Shown: piece by piece, positions 19,631-30,697 of the stretch
Layout: the number at the start of each line of letters is the position of its first letter
Numbering within the stretch: position 1 is the first letter of the stretch
Source: Adiantum capillus-veneris
Taxonomy: Eukaryota; Streptophyta; Polypodiopsida; Polypodiales; Pteridaceae
DNA length: 64,000 nucleotides
Assembly: GCA_014529385.2 (NCBI GenBank)
Contig: CM043969.1
Span: forward strand, 72,070,676-72,134,675
Reading direction: 5' to 3'
Translations under genes and position numbers: made by a program
Notes under the pieces: model-generated
Seen by the model: only the letters and a program-made list of their open reading frames with translations
The model's database searches: none
What the model was told of the DNA's origin: nothing

Positions 19631-20640
19631 TCATCCATCCTCAACTTCAACAATCTCTTCTCTTGGGCGGTCCGTCCTTTTTCGTAGACTTTCCTTGTTT
19701 GGGTCATCCCTTTTATCCCCTCCCCGAGCACTTTGGCAATAGATCCTAGCGATGTGCGTTTGGGCTCTTTGACTTTTTGCGACTGAACTCCTGGAAGGTC
19801 TTGTACCTGAGGTATCCGTGTTGCATTCCCCCATCGACTGTGCCACGCGCACTTGCAGTCTCCTCTATCATAGTCTCACTCTCGTCCCCAATCTCTCCCT
19901 CCCCCTTTTCCTCTCCATAAATGCTCCCTCTCCCTCTTGATCGTTGAAACCGGCTTGTAGGGCGTTAGACTTTAGGTTTCACCCGATCTTTACATTGTAA
20001 ACTTTATGACATAGGAACTTCACGAATAAGCCTGCAACTGGGAATTACACTTCAAACACGGCTTGGCAGCTAGAGTCCTTCCAAGCAGACAGCGACTCCC
20101 TCTAGGCCCCAAAGACTAGCGCCCCTTTCGGTATTTTTTTAGCCTTATTAAACTTAAGAGAAAACCCGCAAATTGCTACGAGCTATCCCACTTTTACCGG
20201 GCCGAAAATGACCTACTCTAGCTCGATTTTGACAGCATAACCGCAGTAGGAGGTTTCACATACAAAATCCCCGTGGAAGAGGTGACTTTCCCGGCGCATT
20301 CGAGCACTTTCTCAAACCCGGCGAGAATCTGCAGCACGCTGAATTCTCTACTTTCTGCCCCAAAAATGCACTAGACCACTTGTACAGTGATCCGCTAGCT
20401 TCCCTAAAGGTCTTGGGGGTATAGGGATCAATTAGGGTCAAAACCCTAAACCTGCAAAATTACACAGCAAGCTTCAACCTACTGTTTCGCGCTCCGCTTC
20501 GCGAGCTGGTCGCATCCGTAGCAAGCCCTCGAGCTCCCGCACCTATCAGGGCTACTTGCTTTTTGAATTGGAGGAGATTTCTCGCGTGAAATCTCTCCGA
20601 GTTCACCTGTACCTGTGAGGGATAAGCAATTAGCTAGTCC
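19631..20640. other. No gene recognised; possible LTR debris
   Basis: About 1 kb without coding signal. GCGCCCCTTTCGGTATTTTTTT near 20120 resembles 3148-3168. Words such as AACCCGCAAATT faintly recall 23690-23760, the putative LTR of the minus-strand gypsy element. Confidence 0.4.
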
Positions 20641-20801
20641 AGTACCTGTGCAAGAGGCTCTTGCCTCAGCAATCGCACATGAATCCACACAACTCTACAT
20701 ACACATGAAAAGCCCTCGAGTGGGGGATCACGTTTCTGTATTCAAAGGGGGGGAGAGGTGCACGAGAGCGGAATCATCGTGCTACATAAGACAAGGGCAA
20801 T

Positions 20802-21017
20802 ACACATGCGCAAAGAGCCATCCTTCTTCTGCACTAGAAGCAATTGGGAGCAAAAGGGTGAAGAACTAGGTTGAATCAGCCCTTTTTCTACCAGTTCCTC
20901 TACTTGGCCCATAATCTCTTTTTGTTGAGCCGCACTAACCCTATATAGAGGCCTATTTGGTGGGCTACAACTTGGCACCAAATCTATCGCATGATCCTCA
21001 GGCCTCTCTGACGGCAA
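20802..21017 (-). pseudogene. Ty3/gypsy reverse transcriptase, N-terminal stub
   Basis: The minus strand encodes HAIDLVPSCSPPNRPLYRVS, then GQVEELVEKGLIQPSSSPF and VQKKDGSLRMCI, the conserved entry to gypsy RT (finger domain). Homology stops exactly after RMCI, where DYRALN would follow. The catalytic FxDD box is missing. The frame then runs into non-homologous sequence, so this is a clean deletion junction. It cannot make an active enzyme. Confidence 0.85.
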
Positions 21018-21209
21018 CCAAGACGGTAATGAGTCAAAAAAACGATCACTAAATTCTCGTAAAAATGCTAACCTTTATTTAACACAGATAAATTTGACTG
21101 ACAATTATTTGAAACATCACATGCGAAAATCAAGTACGTAGAAAGATGATTCTTAATTACAAAAGAGAAGCTGAAGTAGATATAACAGGGACAGACTCCC
21201 CTTTAAGCT

Positions 21210-21560
21210 TTACATCAAGGATGTGAGTTTTGCCCTATGTTGAAGGCTGATCTTTTTGTTAAAGACATCCTGCACTCCATGTATACGGAACATCACAAGG
21301 ATTCCCAACAGCCCATCACACCCTTCCAGTGGCATGATATAAAATTCCACTGTGTCCACATATGATTGAAAATGCAAACGCAGCTTTCCAATGATACGCG
21401 TAACACGCTCTGAGTGGCCAGGACATCCCTGTCTCAGCTGAATCTCTTCAGCTTTGTTTCCCAACTTGATGGCCAACTCTGGTGAGATAAAGTTTGCTTT
21501 AGCACCTCGATCAAAGAAGATAAGTGTTGCCTGGTCTCTGACTTTACCCCACACAAATCA
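21210..21560 (-). pseudogene. Ty3/gypsy retropepsin (mutated active site)
   Basis: The minus-strand frame contains TLIFFDRGAKANFISPELA, the position of the D-S/T-G-A active-site loop of a retrotransposon aspartic protease, followed by GCDGLLGI at the C-terminal LG position. The catalytic loop reads DRGA instead of DSGA or DTGA. In the family this loop residue is needed for activity. It lies between the gag zinc-knuckle region and the RT stub, the normal gypsy order. Confidence 0.75.
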
Positions 21561-21649
21561 CTAGCATTTGAGTTCGGCCTATGACCCACCATATTTGGCA
21601 CTAACCCGGCCATGGGTTTGGGATTCTTCCCTCTCCTGTCCTCTGAGTA

Positions 21650-22790
21650 GCTAGCCTCCTCCTCTGGGGACAATCTGCAACAAAATGGCTAGGCTACTCG
21701 CATCTAAAGCATTTGTTCTCAGCCATTGAGGCCTTTTTTTCCTCGAGCGACTTGCACATAAAAGGCTTCCTTTTCTTTTTCTTGGCCTGTTCTTCAGACG
21801 TCTCGGCTGAGTCCTTAGCTTTCCCTGTCTTTTCTGACCCCTAGGATGCTTCAAGAGTCACTTTCACAAAGGGGCTCTTTGTTGAAATTTTATTTTATTG
21901 ACCCCTTTCACGTTGCCCTGAAACCCATTGTTCAACAAGGCATGACCCACTAGTGTTGGCAACTGCCATAAGTTGAGTAAGGGTGGCCACTCAGTTCTTT
22001 GTACAATAGTTTTGAAGCCCTTTAGGTAGCTCACAACAATACTTCTCAATCTGCTTTGTCAATGGCACAAACCTATAGGAGGTTACTGAGAGTAACGCTA
22101 TACAGAACCTCCGATCGTACTCCTCTATGCAAGTAGCCGCAGTGAGTTGGTACCAATCCGTCATGACATCGCCTTCAAATTCATTTGACAGCGGTGCAGA
22201 TGCAAGCATTTGCTTTAAGTATACCCATGTGGCAGGTGCTTGTCCTTGCATCAACAGCATCGTCCACCATGTAAGCGCATTGCCTTTCAAGAAAGTGGCA
22301 GCTTTCCTGACCTTGGAGGCTTCTGTAAAATTTCCCCCTTGCATAAGCACTATCAAACTGTTGGAAGAAATTGAGAGCCTCTTTTATCCTCAAAGCCGCT
22401 GAAAGTATCAAACTTAACAATTGCAACACCTTCTTTGTATGCTTTTGGCTTTTCTTGTGCTTCCAAATTATCATAAGGGAATTGTCTACAACATGGCCAC
22501 TGTGATAGGGATCATCGGCGCCCCTTGGCCATTGACATTCTGAGTCACTAGTGCCATATGTGCCTGCTGGTCGGAAAAACCATCCATACTAAAATTGCCT
22601 TGTGGCACCCCAAGCTGACCATGATTGCACTGAAACCCTTGTTGCATGCCAATGTTACCATACATGGGATTTGGCATCATGCCTTGCATACCCCCAAAGA
22701 CTGTTCCTTGCATATATTGCTGGTTTCCAGGCGCATAACCAGTCATGCTCTGAAACAAAGACCCACCCCAAACTGGCCATGATTGCACTG
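21650..22790 (-). pseudogene. Ty3/gypsy gag, degraded
   Basis: The N-terminal Gly/Met/Gln-rich part (22788-22486: GYAPGNQQYMQG, MMPNPMYGN) precedes a gag fold (22356-21991) with FLKGNALTWWTM, DVMTDWYQL and CIEEYDRRF. Near 21715-21673 there is a CX2CX4HX4C zinc knuckle (CFRCE*PSHFVADC) with a TAG inside it. Frames shift at least three times. It is the nucleocapsid precursor of the element, now dead. Confidence 0.75.
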
Positions 22791-22848
22791 AAACCCTTGT
22801 TGCATGCCAATGTTACCATACATGGGATTTGGCATCATGCCTTGCATG
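22602..22848. repeat. ~80-bp direct repeat, 158 bp apart, inside gag
   Basis: CACCCCAA(G/A)CTG(A/G)CCATGATTGCACTG and the following 60 bp occur at 22605 and 22763, nearly identical. The second copy starts a segment that breaks the gag frame. Confidence 0.88.
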
Positions 22849-22871
22849 TGCTCCCTGCCCTGTTGAGTCCA

Positions 22872-23218
22872 ACGTTACCCGGAACGGGAACGAGAACGAG
22901 AACGGGAGTGTCCAAAACGGGACGGGAACAGGGAGGAGGGGGGAAGGCCAGAATGGTCAACTATAGTAAGGCTTGAATTACCTCCATTCAGCTTAGTCCC
23001 AAATCAACTCCTAAACAACCCCAAAACTGCCCCACAAATCAGCCCCAAAACGTGCCCTCAAACAGCCCCGAAACGTGTCCCCAAATGCATACTTTTGCCC
23101 ATTCTGCCCCACATTTTGCCGTTCCAGAACACCGTTCCGGTTACACTCCGTTCCGGAACAACGTTTCGTTCTCGATTCCATTTGGGAGCAGGACTCGTTC
23201 GGAACGACGTTTCGGAAC
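22872..23218. repeat. Fold-back of (GGAACG)n facing (CGTTCC)n
   Basis: The left side (22872-22930) has about seven GGAACG- or GAACGG-type hexamers. The right side (23125-23218) has CGTTCC, GTTCCGG and CGGAAC words in mostly opposite sense. The middle (23000-23085) carries a loose CCCCAAAAC(N) repeat. The arms could pair over tens of bases. No coding sequence. Confidence 0.6.
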
Positions 23219-23239
23219 ATTTGGGCTGCTTTCCGCCCA

Positions 23240-25345
23240 TTCCATGTTACTCTGGCTGGGACACATAAGGGACCTGAGCTTGAGCCTCAACGGACTCTCC
23301 TACATGAGAGAATTTCCTTGTTTGCTGTGGCATTGGTGGCGCTTGCAGAAATTCCATAAACCTAGGATTCTGCACCAACCGAGTAAACACAATCACAGCA
23401 ACAACCAACTGTGTCCCGAATGCATCCTCTTCTACTTGTCCCAGTCATAAACCCCTGGACTTGTGGAGCATTCACATCAACAAAAGGTACAAACATGGGT
23501 GGCCGAGAACTTTCACCACACTCGAACACTGGAGGAGGAACTGCCTTTCTATCCTGTAAAGAGTAAGCCTCTTCCCTGGTGTCACTCGTCCTATGATTCT
23601 ATCTAGGGGACCAATGTTAAAAAAAAACCAGGGTCTAGTATTTTAACCGGCTTAAATTATAAAATCCTTGTTAGATTTTGAGCTTGCGTTTAAGAAAACC
23701 GGCAAATTTACACAAGTTTTAGTGTAATTACCGGCAAAAGCTTCAAATTTTGACCTGAAAACCGAGAGAATTCAAGTTTCCCCTTATTTTGATCGATTAG
23801 GAAAAATGTATTTTACTAGCCCTGCTAGGGACGGAATCATGAAACAGGCCCGTAGCACGCTACCCACACAATTGTACATATAGATGAAAAGCTTTCAAGT
23901 GGGGCATCACGTTTCTGTATTCAAAGGGGGCTACTCACACACACAAGAGTTCACTTAATGAAGGAGAAGCAGCCTCCCTCTCAAAATTGGGTGCCTCCTC
24001 TTCATGTGAGTCCGGCAAGATGATCTGGGGCCACCATGTGTCCACTTTGCCTCTTTTAAGTTAATTTCCTGGTACCCACCAACTTATAAGCACCACGTGG
24101 CGCCTAAATGACTTTGAACTGAGCCTAGACATACTTTTACTGCTCAGATTTCAGTGCCGACTTGCCCGACCATCCTCGTGGTGACTTGCCCTTCACTGAC
24201 GCGGGTGAACACACTCGCCATACAATGTCCGGCCATTTGCGACTTCAAAAGAGGATCCCAAAAATTAAATAAAAATAACCAAAAAGAAACCAACAACTAA
24301 GGTTGGTGGTTGACATAGCATCGTGACATGGCCCTAACTCCCTGCATGATGGCTATGCCAGCTAGCACTATTAAAGGCTCTTGGAATCCCGACACATCGT
24401 GGAGTGCATGACCACAGGGAGTCCGCCACCTTGAAGTATTCCCATGTGGCCCTCATTCCCCCAATGGTGGTTGTTTTTTACTTTTCTTTTTTGTATTTTT
24501 TCTAAGAGTGTTTATGCAGTTCCTAACCTGCTCCAGTGTAAACGTGCCAATGACCTCATTTTTTAATTGCAATGTAGCTTCCTCCCAATCTTTCGATCAC
24601 AAATTGCCTTTGTTTACATGAGACCATCGCTCTTCGTAGTATTTCAACAAGGTCAATGTTCTCATCCCACACTGGTACCGCCACATGAGGGCGTTTAGCC
24701 CGACTCACTCGAAGAGGTCACGGGAGGATGCAATTGAATAGGAGAGGTGTTGTGGACAGAAGAGAAGGCATAACACTCATTGTAGGCACGGTCGGAGGTG
24801 CCCCCATGCGAAGAGGCCAGAAGTCTTGGAAATCATTGAAATAAATGTTGTAGGTAGGGGCCTCAGACATATGAAGGAAACACCCGGAGCGACACTAGGC
24901 TTGAGTGGGATGGTGGAGTGACTCAATCCTATGTTCTCAATTGACTGACCCTCAGTCAATGTGCCCCCAACCACCCTGTTAAAGCAACTGCATAAAACCT
25001 AGGTCTTTGCCAGTGTTCGGGAAAAGTATGCCTCAGCTTAGCCTTGAGCCGGTTGCAAAATCAAAGTAGCCGGTTGAGGGGAGGGCAAGAAGGAGAAAAT
25101 TCCGCTTAAAATACATGAAAAATAGTGTAATTTGCAAAAATAATGGCTAGTATTGTAAATTTCCGGTCTTGGAGGGATTTTTGTATGTTTGTAAAAATGA
25201 ATTTTCCCGAACACTGGTCTTCGCTCAATTGTGTCTCGAAAACTGTTCTGTGACTACCTAACCCATATCCATCGCTCAAAATATATAAACTTAACAAGAA
25301 ACTTCTAATCAGATGGTTCATCCTCATGGGGTCACTTCAATGATC
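23240..25345. other. No gene recognised
   Basis: About 2.1 kb. 23612-24240 may be LTR of the minus-strand gypsy (shares 23860-23930 with 20690-20745). The rest has only short incoherent frames. Confidence 0.45.
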
Positions 25346-25348
25346 AGA

Positions 25349-25435
25349 TAAAAAACCCTGCAGCAAAACTCAACTCCACTGAAAACACATGCATCATTGA
25401 TTGAAAACAACAGAGCCGATTGAGGATAAAGTAAT

Positions 25436-25479
<44 letters not shown>

Positions 25480-25612
25480 GGGGGGAGAAATCAGATTAAA
25501 AACCCTGCATCAAAACTAAACTCGACTGAAAACACATGCATCATTGATTAAAAACAATAGAGGCGTTTGAGGAAAAAGCAATAGCTAGTTAGCGAGTGTG
25601 TGTTTGTTTGGG
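25349..25612. repeat. Tandem duplication (~145 bp) around a (GT)n array
   Basis: AAAAACCCTGCA(G/T)CAAAACT, GAAAACACATGCATCATTGATT and AGCAATAG/AGTAATAG occur at 25349 and again at 25497, each copy running into a GT-rich end. The first GT array (25438-25476) is expanded. The second is interrupted (GTGTGTGTTTGTTTG). Confidence 0.85.
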
Positions 25613-25797
25613 GGTACCTCGATGCAGCTTGAACAGTCGAAAGCACTGAATGGAGAAGGCTTCACGAACTTGGAATCAGCAGTGCAAGATTATGGAGGGC
25701 ATACGAAAAACCGAGAAGCAGGGAGTTGAAGTAGGCCGTTGCGCAGCTGCAGCCAAGCAGATTGCGTGCTCCATGTCATTGGCCAGCCAAATATGGC

Positions 25798-25799
25798 TT

Positions 25800-25842
<43 letters not shown>
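25798..25842. repeat. Poly-T then 33-nt poly-G run
   Basis: About 12 T followed by 33 G. The plus-strand frame across it encodes polyglycine and is artefactual. The length is likely uncertain in any assembly. Confidence 0.9.
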
Positions 25843-25948
25843 CGGTTCTTGCTTTTTGTGTTGTTAATTAAATGAAACTTTTGTCATGGGATCCACGGTG
25901 AAGAACTACGAGCCGGAATCACGAGAGTTGTAGCGTCGTCTGATTTTT

Positions 25949-26150
25949 AGAAGTAAACAAGGACAAAATTAGTAAACTAGGACAGGAAAGAGTGGACATT
26001 CGAGTTTATTTCTAAATCTTATGTTTGCCTTTGAAATGACATGATGCACAGAAGTAAACAAGGACAAAATTAGTAAACTAGGACAGGAAAGAGTGGACAT
26101 TCGAGTTTATTTATAAATCTTATGTTTGCCTTTGAAATGACATGATGCAC
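25949..26150. repeat. 101-bp tandem duplication, one mismatch
   Basis: 25949-26049 and 26050-26150 are identical except TTTCTAAATC versus TTTATAAATC. This near-identity points to a very recent duplication or an assembly artefact. Confidence 0.95.
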
Positions 26151-26309
26151 GCGAACGACCTAGTTAACCAAATGAGGAGGAGGTTTCGGGTTCAAAACGC
26201 TTGGCGAAAAACAAGGGCGCGTTTTTTTTGGACTGCACATTCGCCTCGAGATTCCCATCGGGGACGAACACCATAGATCCCACCCCTCAAACCCCATGTT
26301 AGATAGTGC

Positions 26310-26338
26310 GAGGGGGGGTGGGGGGGGAGGGGGGGGGC
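26310..26338. repeat. G-rich tract
   Basis: Interrupted poly-G (GGGGGGGTGGGGGGGGAGGGGGGGGG), able in principle to form a G-quadruplex. Confidence 0.85.
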
Positions 26339-26449
26339 TCAACACTATTCGATACGGGGTCTTAAATGTCCCAAGGTGGTGGGATCGACAGTAGAGGGTG
26401 AAGCGTATGAATCTCAAGGCACGAGAAGTGTGCAAAAAAAAGTCAATGT

Positions 26450-28041
26450 GCGCCAAGATTTGAAATTTGAACCCAGCACTTCGACATTAGGGCTCACCAC
26501 GCAGGTGCGTGTGGGTTGTTGAAACCCATGTGAGTCCATATCTATACTATATATAATGGAGCTTAAAATTTCAAGGAAAGAGAGGGCATCCACGTGTCAC
26601 TCATTGGTTCTATCTATACTATATACTAGTATATGACCCGTGCGCTGCTTCAGCCAAGAAATATCGCTTCTATTCTTGTAGGAATATCTTCTCTTCTAAG
26701 TGAAACATTATCAATACTCTTTTCCTACATGTATATTCTATTGCATTTCTAAAAGTAATGCACTACACAACCTCTTGAAGATTCTAACAAACATGAATAT
26801 ATGTAAGATTCTACAAAGCATTCTTTGATACCAAGCTTGGGAGCTTCTCATAGACATTGTTTTTCATGAGGTGCTAGCCCTTGTTCAAAAAACTTAGGAG
26901 TGCTCTACTTCTATTGTGAGAGAGAGAGAGAGAGTAAGAAAAAGAGAGAGAGTCACCTCCTTCTGGTGTATCTTGGTTTAGCTATGCTATCAACGTGGAT
27001 TATACAGATTAGGTAAGTTAGCATGGTGTGAAGAGATGAAGCCGTCTAAAATCAATGTTAAAATAAAGCTTTTTTGAAAATGGAGTGGGTTCTAGAATTG
27101 GTTTCAACAATAAGAACACAATTGAATTCAATGTCTCTACTCCACTCTCTTACTTACTTCTATCATTGCTTCTTCCTTATGAGCAAGACATGGTAAAAAT
27201 GTACATCATAAATTTCTATATGGCAAGAAGACCATCTTTCCCTTGGTCTTCCTAGAGTTGACAAACGTGCTACCAAATCGAGAAGTATAAACTGGGTAAG
27301 CTGGCAAGTTTTTAAAGATGAAGACCCATAATTACTACAATGCGTAATCATAAAACTTTTCATGTCTAAGAGTAGAGTTGTGAAAATATAAGGGCTCATA
27401 GTTCCAATGTACCAGAAAAGCTTCAAGTACAAAAAGAGATGAGCTAACGTTTTTTTAATATTAAGAATGTGATTACATCAATGCTTCTCTCTGTATGCTT
27501 CTCTTGGATCTTTATCTATGTTCACAAGCATGGTAATGGTTTACGTCATCACCTAATTACAACAATATATAAGCGGCTTAGTATGATAAGGTGCACTATA
27601 TTTGTTCATGTACACTTTCACATCATTTGCATCTTAAAATGTGATAAAAATGAAAGCAAAGTAAGGTTGCTCAATTGTTTATTTTTGTAGGAGTTCTGGG
27701 CATTATGCTAAAGTGAAGAACGTGGTGTAAAATTGAGGTTGTGACTAAAATCATGCATACCATTGATCTCTATCTGTCCTCTAATTACAAAAGCATATTC
27801 CTCTTTGAGAGAGAAGATTGTATTCAACCAGCTTGAGCCTATTTCCTTGCGCACAATCTATACTATACCCACCATTTGGTATAATTGTTGCTTTGTGAAA
27901 TGTGTGGTTGGACATTGAGGCAATGTAGGACGCCTCCTTTTGTGTACACATTAGGTTCCTTGAAAATTTGAGAATATGAGTATAATACCCTACTTGAGTA
28001 CACACACACACACACACACATATGTGTATTTGTGTGTTTCT
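26450..28041. other. No gene recognised; TCTATACTATAT words
   Basis: About 1.6 kb with no supported coding region. TCTATACTATATA occurs at 26539 and 26607, the second followed by ACCCGTGCGCTGC. This resembles the TCTATACTA... and ACCCGTGCG words often seen at plant Helitron ends, but no CTRR terminus with hairpin was identified. A (CA)n tract at 28001-28020 abuts the next element. Confidence 0.4.
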
Positions 28042-28303
28042 ATGTGTGTGTGTAGCTGTTTAAATCTTAACTAATAAGACATAATTGAATTTTTACATTC
28101 AAAAGACAGCTCGCCGAGGAATAATGAACTGATATGTACAAAAATAACTCAGTATTATAATTATTTAGGTACAATGATTGTAGGAAAGAGATCCTCTTTC
28201 AGTAAGACTAGTAGTAAAAGAACTTCCTCGTTCCTTAGTGAGTATTTCATTACAAAAAGGTTGCTTGCCAAAGAAAAGAAAGCCATCCAAGATAAGATAG
28301 AGT

Positions 28304-28942
28304 CCTTACCTGCATCCATCCAAACAAGACAACAATTCTGTTAGCCTTGCATGTGTTTTACAGGTATCAATGGAACATATCAATTGTTATCCAGGTCCAT
28401 CTTATAAGTTTTAATTACTTTAGACAAGCTAGTTTATTCATTAGAACTGGTATGTTAGCGGTCTTTCTTATTACTTTACAGTCTATCTTCTAAATGGTGA
28501 AGTACATCAAAAGTCAAACTATTTCAAGAGCCATAGCTCAGTAGCTATGCTTAAGACAAAAAAGCAACCATATACTTACCTTCAAATTCAGTAAACCCAT
28601 GGTATCAAAAAGTACTTCTTTAGACAAAGAGATGTGAAATCCGACTACTTTTTGTCAACCAAAGGTATCATATGAGGGTGATGACTACCTCGTTTTTTAT
28701 AACCAATAAGACACCAGTGTAACCAGTCAACAGAGTAGCAAGACTCCCTTTTTTTTAAAGTGGAACCTCATTTTTTAAGAGCAATAGCTTGGAAGCTATA
28801 CCCAAGCCAAAACAAAACCGGCCATATACTTACCTTCATATCCATAAGTCATTAGCGGCTTTTAAGAACAGTAGTGTCCGGCCCTACCCACCATAGCTTT
28901 TTTCCAAAGCCGAAAAAATTAACTGTTGTATACTTACCTTCA
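28304..28942 (-). promoter_or_regulatory. Series of strong 5' splice-site consensus (left repeat)
   Basis: On the minus strand GAAGGTAAGTATA occurs at about 28942, 28838 and 28583, and GCAGGTAAGGAC at 28318. Three are near-perfect AAG/GTAAGT donors. The surrounding 90-260 bp blocks are related to each other (GGACACTAC upstream, TATAGCT...AGCTAT...GCTCTT downstream), so an exon-donor cassette seems to have been repeated. All four recur in the right repeat (about 34660-35285). Confidence 0.55.
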
Positions 28943-30417
28943 AAAAATGACAAGCTATCACGGACTGTAGTGTCCGGCCTGTTTTGAGTATGTTGCTTTA
29001 AAGCTTCAACATTCATGGGTACTTAAAAAACACCCCGTCCCTTTTTCGATATGAGATCCCAATGGTGATAAGCCCAAGTGTGGCAACCAGTTTATCACAA
29101 AAAAAACCAACAATTTTCGAAACCTACTAGTCAAATAGATAACTCTATATCCTAATGAGAGAAAAAACCCAGTTAAACCAGCGACAAAACTAGTCATTAT
29201 GCTGGTTTTTTCCAGGTCCTGCAGCGGCTAGATTCAGAGCCAAGTGACCCATCGGCCATCATCAAATGTTGCCTCCATTTACACAGTCGGGACAAAGAAC
29301 TAGTTCCCGTCTATCAGTATACATATCCAGATGTAGCATATGTTAAGAATGGCCATCAAGCCAACCATCATACAACCATATACATACATACACATTCTGC
29401 CACACATGCACAATTTTTTTTTTATGTAAAGGTGAAGTCCTGTAGTGATTAATTTCAGAGACATTTACACTATACTGTGGCTACCCCCATCTTTTATGCA
29501 AGCTTTTCCTTAAACAAACAACCACAGACCATCATTTTCTATGCACAAGAGATCCAAGGCCAACCATAATGTCTAGGCCTAGCAAAATAACCAGTCAAGC
29601 CCATAACTATAAGAACCTGCAGTGGCTCGTAAACATTTTACAAGAACAACATAGCCGACAGTAAACCACAGAGGCGACCTAACCAGTCCACGGTCAGGAG
29701 CAGCTCTAATATGATGTTCATATCAGCTTATAACAGGCGGGGGTGTATCATTCCTAAGTTTACCATATCAAGCCCCTTGATATAACATCAACAAAAAATT
29801 CCGTTTGCAAACAGTTTGCAAGAATACCATAGCCGTAGTTTTAATTGCACAGTATGCGTGCTTGCAACAAGCATAAGGTAGGACCACCTTCCCTAAATTA
29901 AAACCTTTTAGTGTTTAATCATGCATAAATAATGCAGTAAACCAGCAAAACCCAGCAAGGGTGAGAATAAACACCTGAGTCACCTGCTTGGAGAGCTCCA
30001 TTCTCCTTGGTAGTAAAGCAGACAATAGGTGTTCACAAAATAACTCAACACACCCGCAATGGCTAAGTGAGGGGTAGAGATGCGCCCTCACTTGTTTTTA
30101 TAGTAGGAGGAGGATTGTTTGTCCGTATGTTGTGCCAAGGTAGCGAGAGAGTCAGGCCACACTCCCTCATGAGTGTGTGATAGCATAAAGTTGCATGCCT
30201 ATGGCCATCAATGGAGATCGATAGTCAGGGGGGAAGAAAGCCGCCTTCACTACGCCATGAGAGCAGACTCCATTGAACACGCTAGACTCTCCAGAAGTAC
30301 AGAGCATCATAATACATTCAAGGGCTAAGTCCCCCGGTAGTAGTAAACTTTAGTGATCCATTTTTTAATTGCAAACTCTTAAGTTGACCTAGTCTGGTCC
30401 AGGCAAAAGAGCAACAA

Positions 30418-30448
<31 letters not shown>
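30418..30448. repeat. 31-nt poly-G
   Basis: Homopolymer inside the left direct repeat. The right copy has GGGGGGG broken by AT and AA at the same place (36714-36746). Confidence 0.9.
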
Positions 30449-30449
<1 letters not shown>

Positions 30450-30697
30450 AAATACAACTTATGGCCAGTATACCAGAGTGTGTGTGCGTGCGTGCGTGCG
30501 TGTGTGTGTGTGTGTGTGTACCGGCCCTAACCCAGGCACCACACACAATGGGTCGGTAGTAGCCCCATTGTGTATGGGCCTACTACCTTATGAGAGAGAT
30601 GAGACTCTCTTTTTGAAACAATAGTCCAGGCCAGTTATGCTGAATGAGGGCTTGTAATGGTGTTCCGGATCTGATTATGGTTAAATCCGTTCTGACA

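Larger units (their letters stand above)
20646..23612 (-). mobile_element. Internally deleted Ty3/gypsy element (minus strand)
   Basis: Reading the minus strand: gag (about 22790-21650), retropepsin (about 21554-21210) and the first part of RT (21017-20802). It then jumps abruptly into sequence at 20690-20745 that matches 23860-23930 (GATGAAAAGC, CATCACGTTTCTGTATTCAAAGGGGG). The shared piece is probably LTR, so most of RT, RNase H and integrase are deleted. A possible 5' LTR edge is TGTTAAAA at 23612 next to TTGGTCCCC on the minus strand, but the LTR ends are not secure. Confidence 0.65.
28042..30518 (-). repeat. Left direct repeat (3' side of the element)
   Basis: Starts ATGTGTGTGTG...TTTAAATCTTAACTAATAAG and ends in GT/GC microsatellite after CAGTATACCAGAG. 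Collinear with 34388-36830 over its length. Differences include about 25 bp (TTTTATAGTAGGAGG...) near 30097 and about 22 bp near 30375 that are absent from the right copy, and a 31-nt poly-G (30418-30448) that is interrupted in the right copy. Confidence 0.93.

Noticed and set aside
20256..20688. Short minus-strand frames between the TR-GAG element and the gypsy stub
   Set aside because: No family resemblance, low length, and likely LTR debris.
23011..23450. Overlapping frames on both strands rich in Arg, Phe and Pro
   Set aside because: They arise from the GGAACG/CGTTCC repeat block, and both strands are equally open.
25650..25871. 73-codon frame with a polyglycine stretch
   Set aside because: Translation of the poly-G homopolymer.
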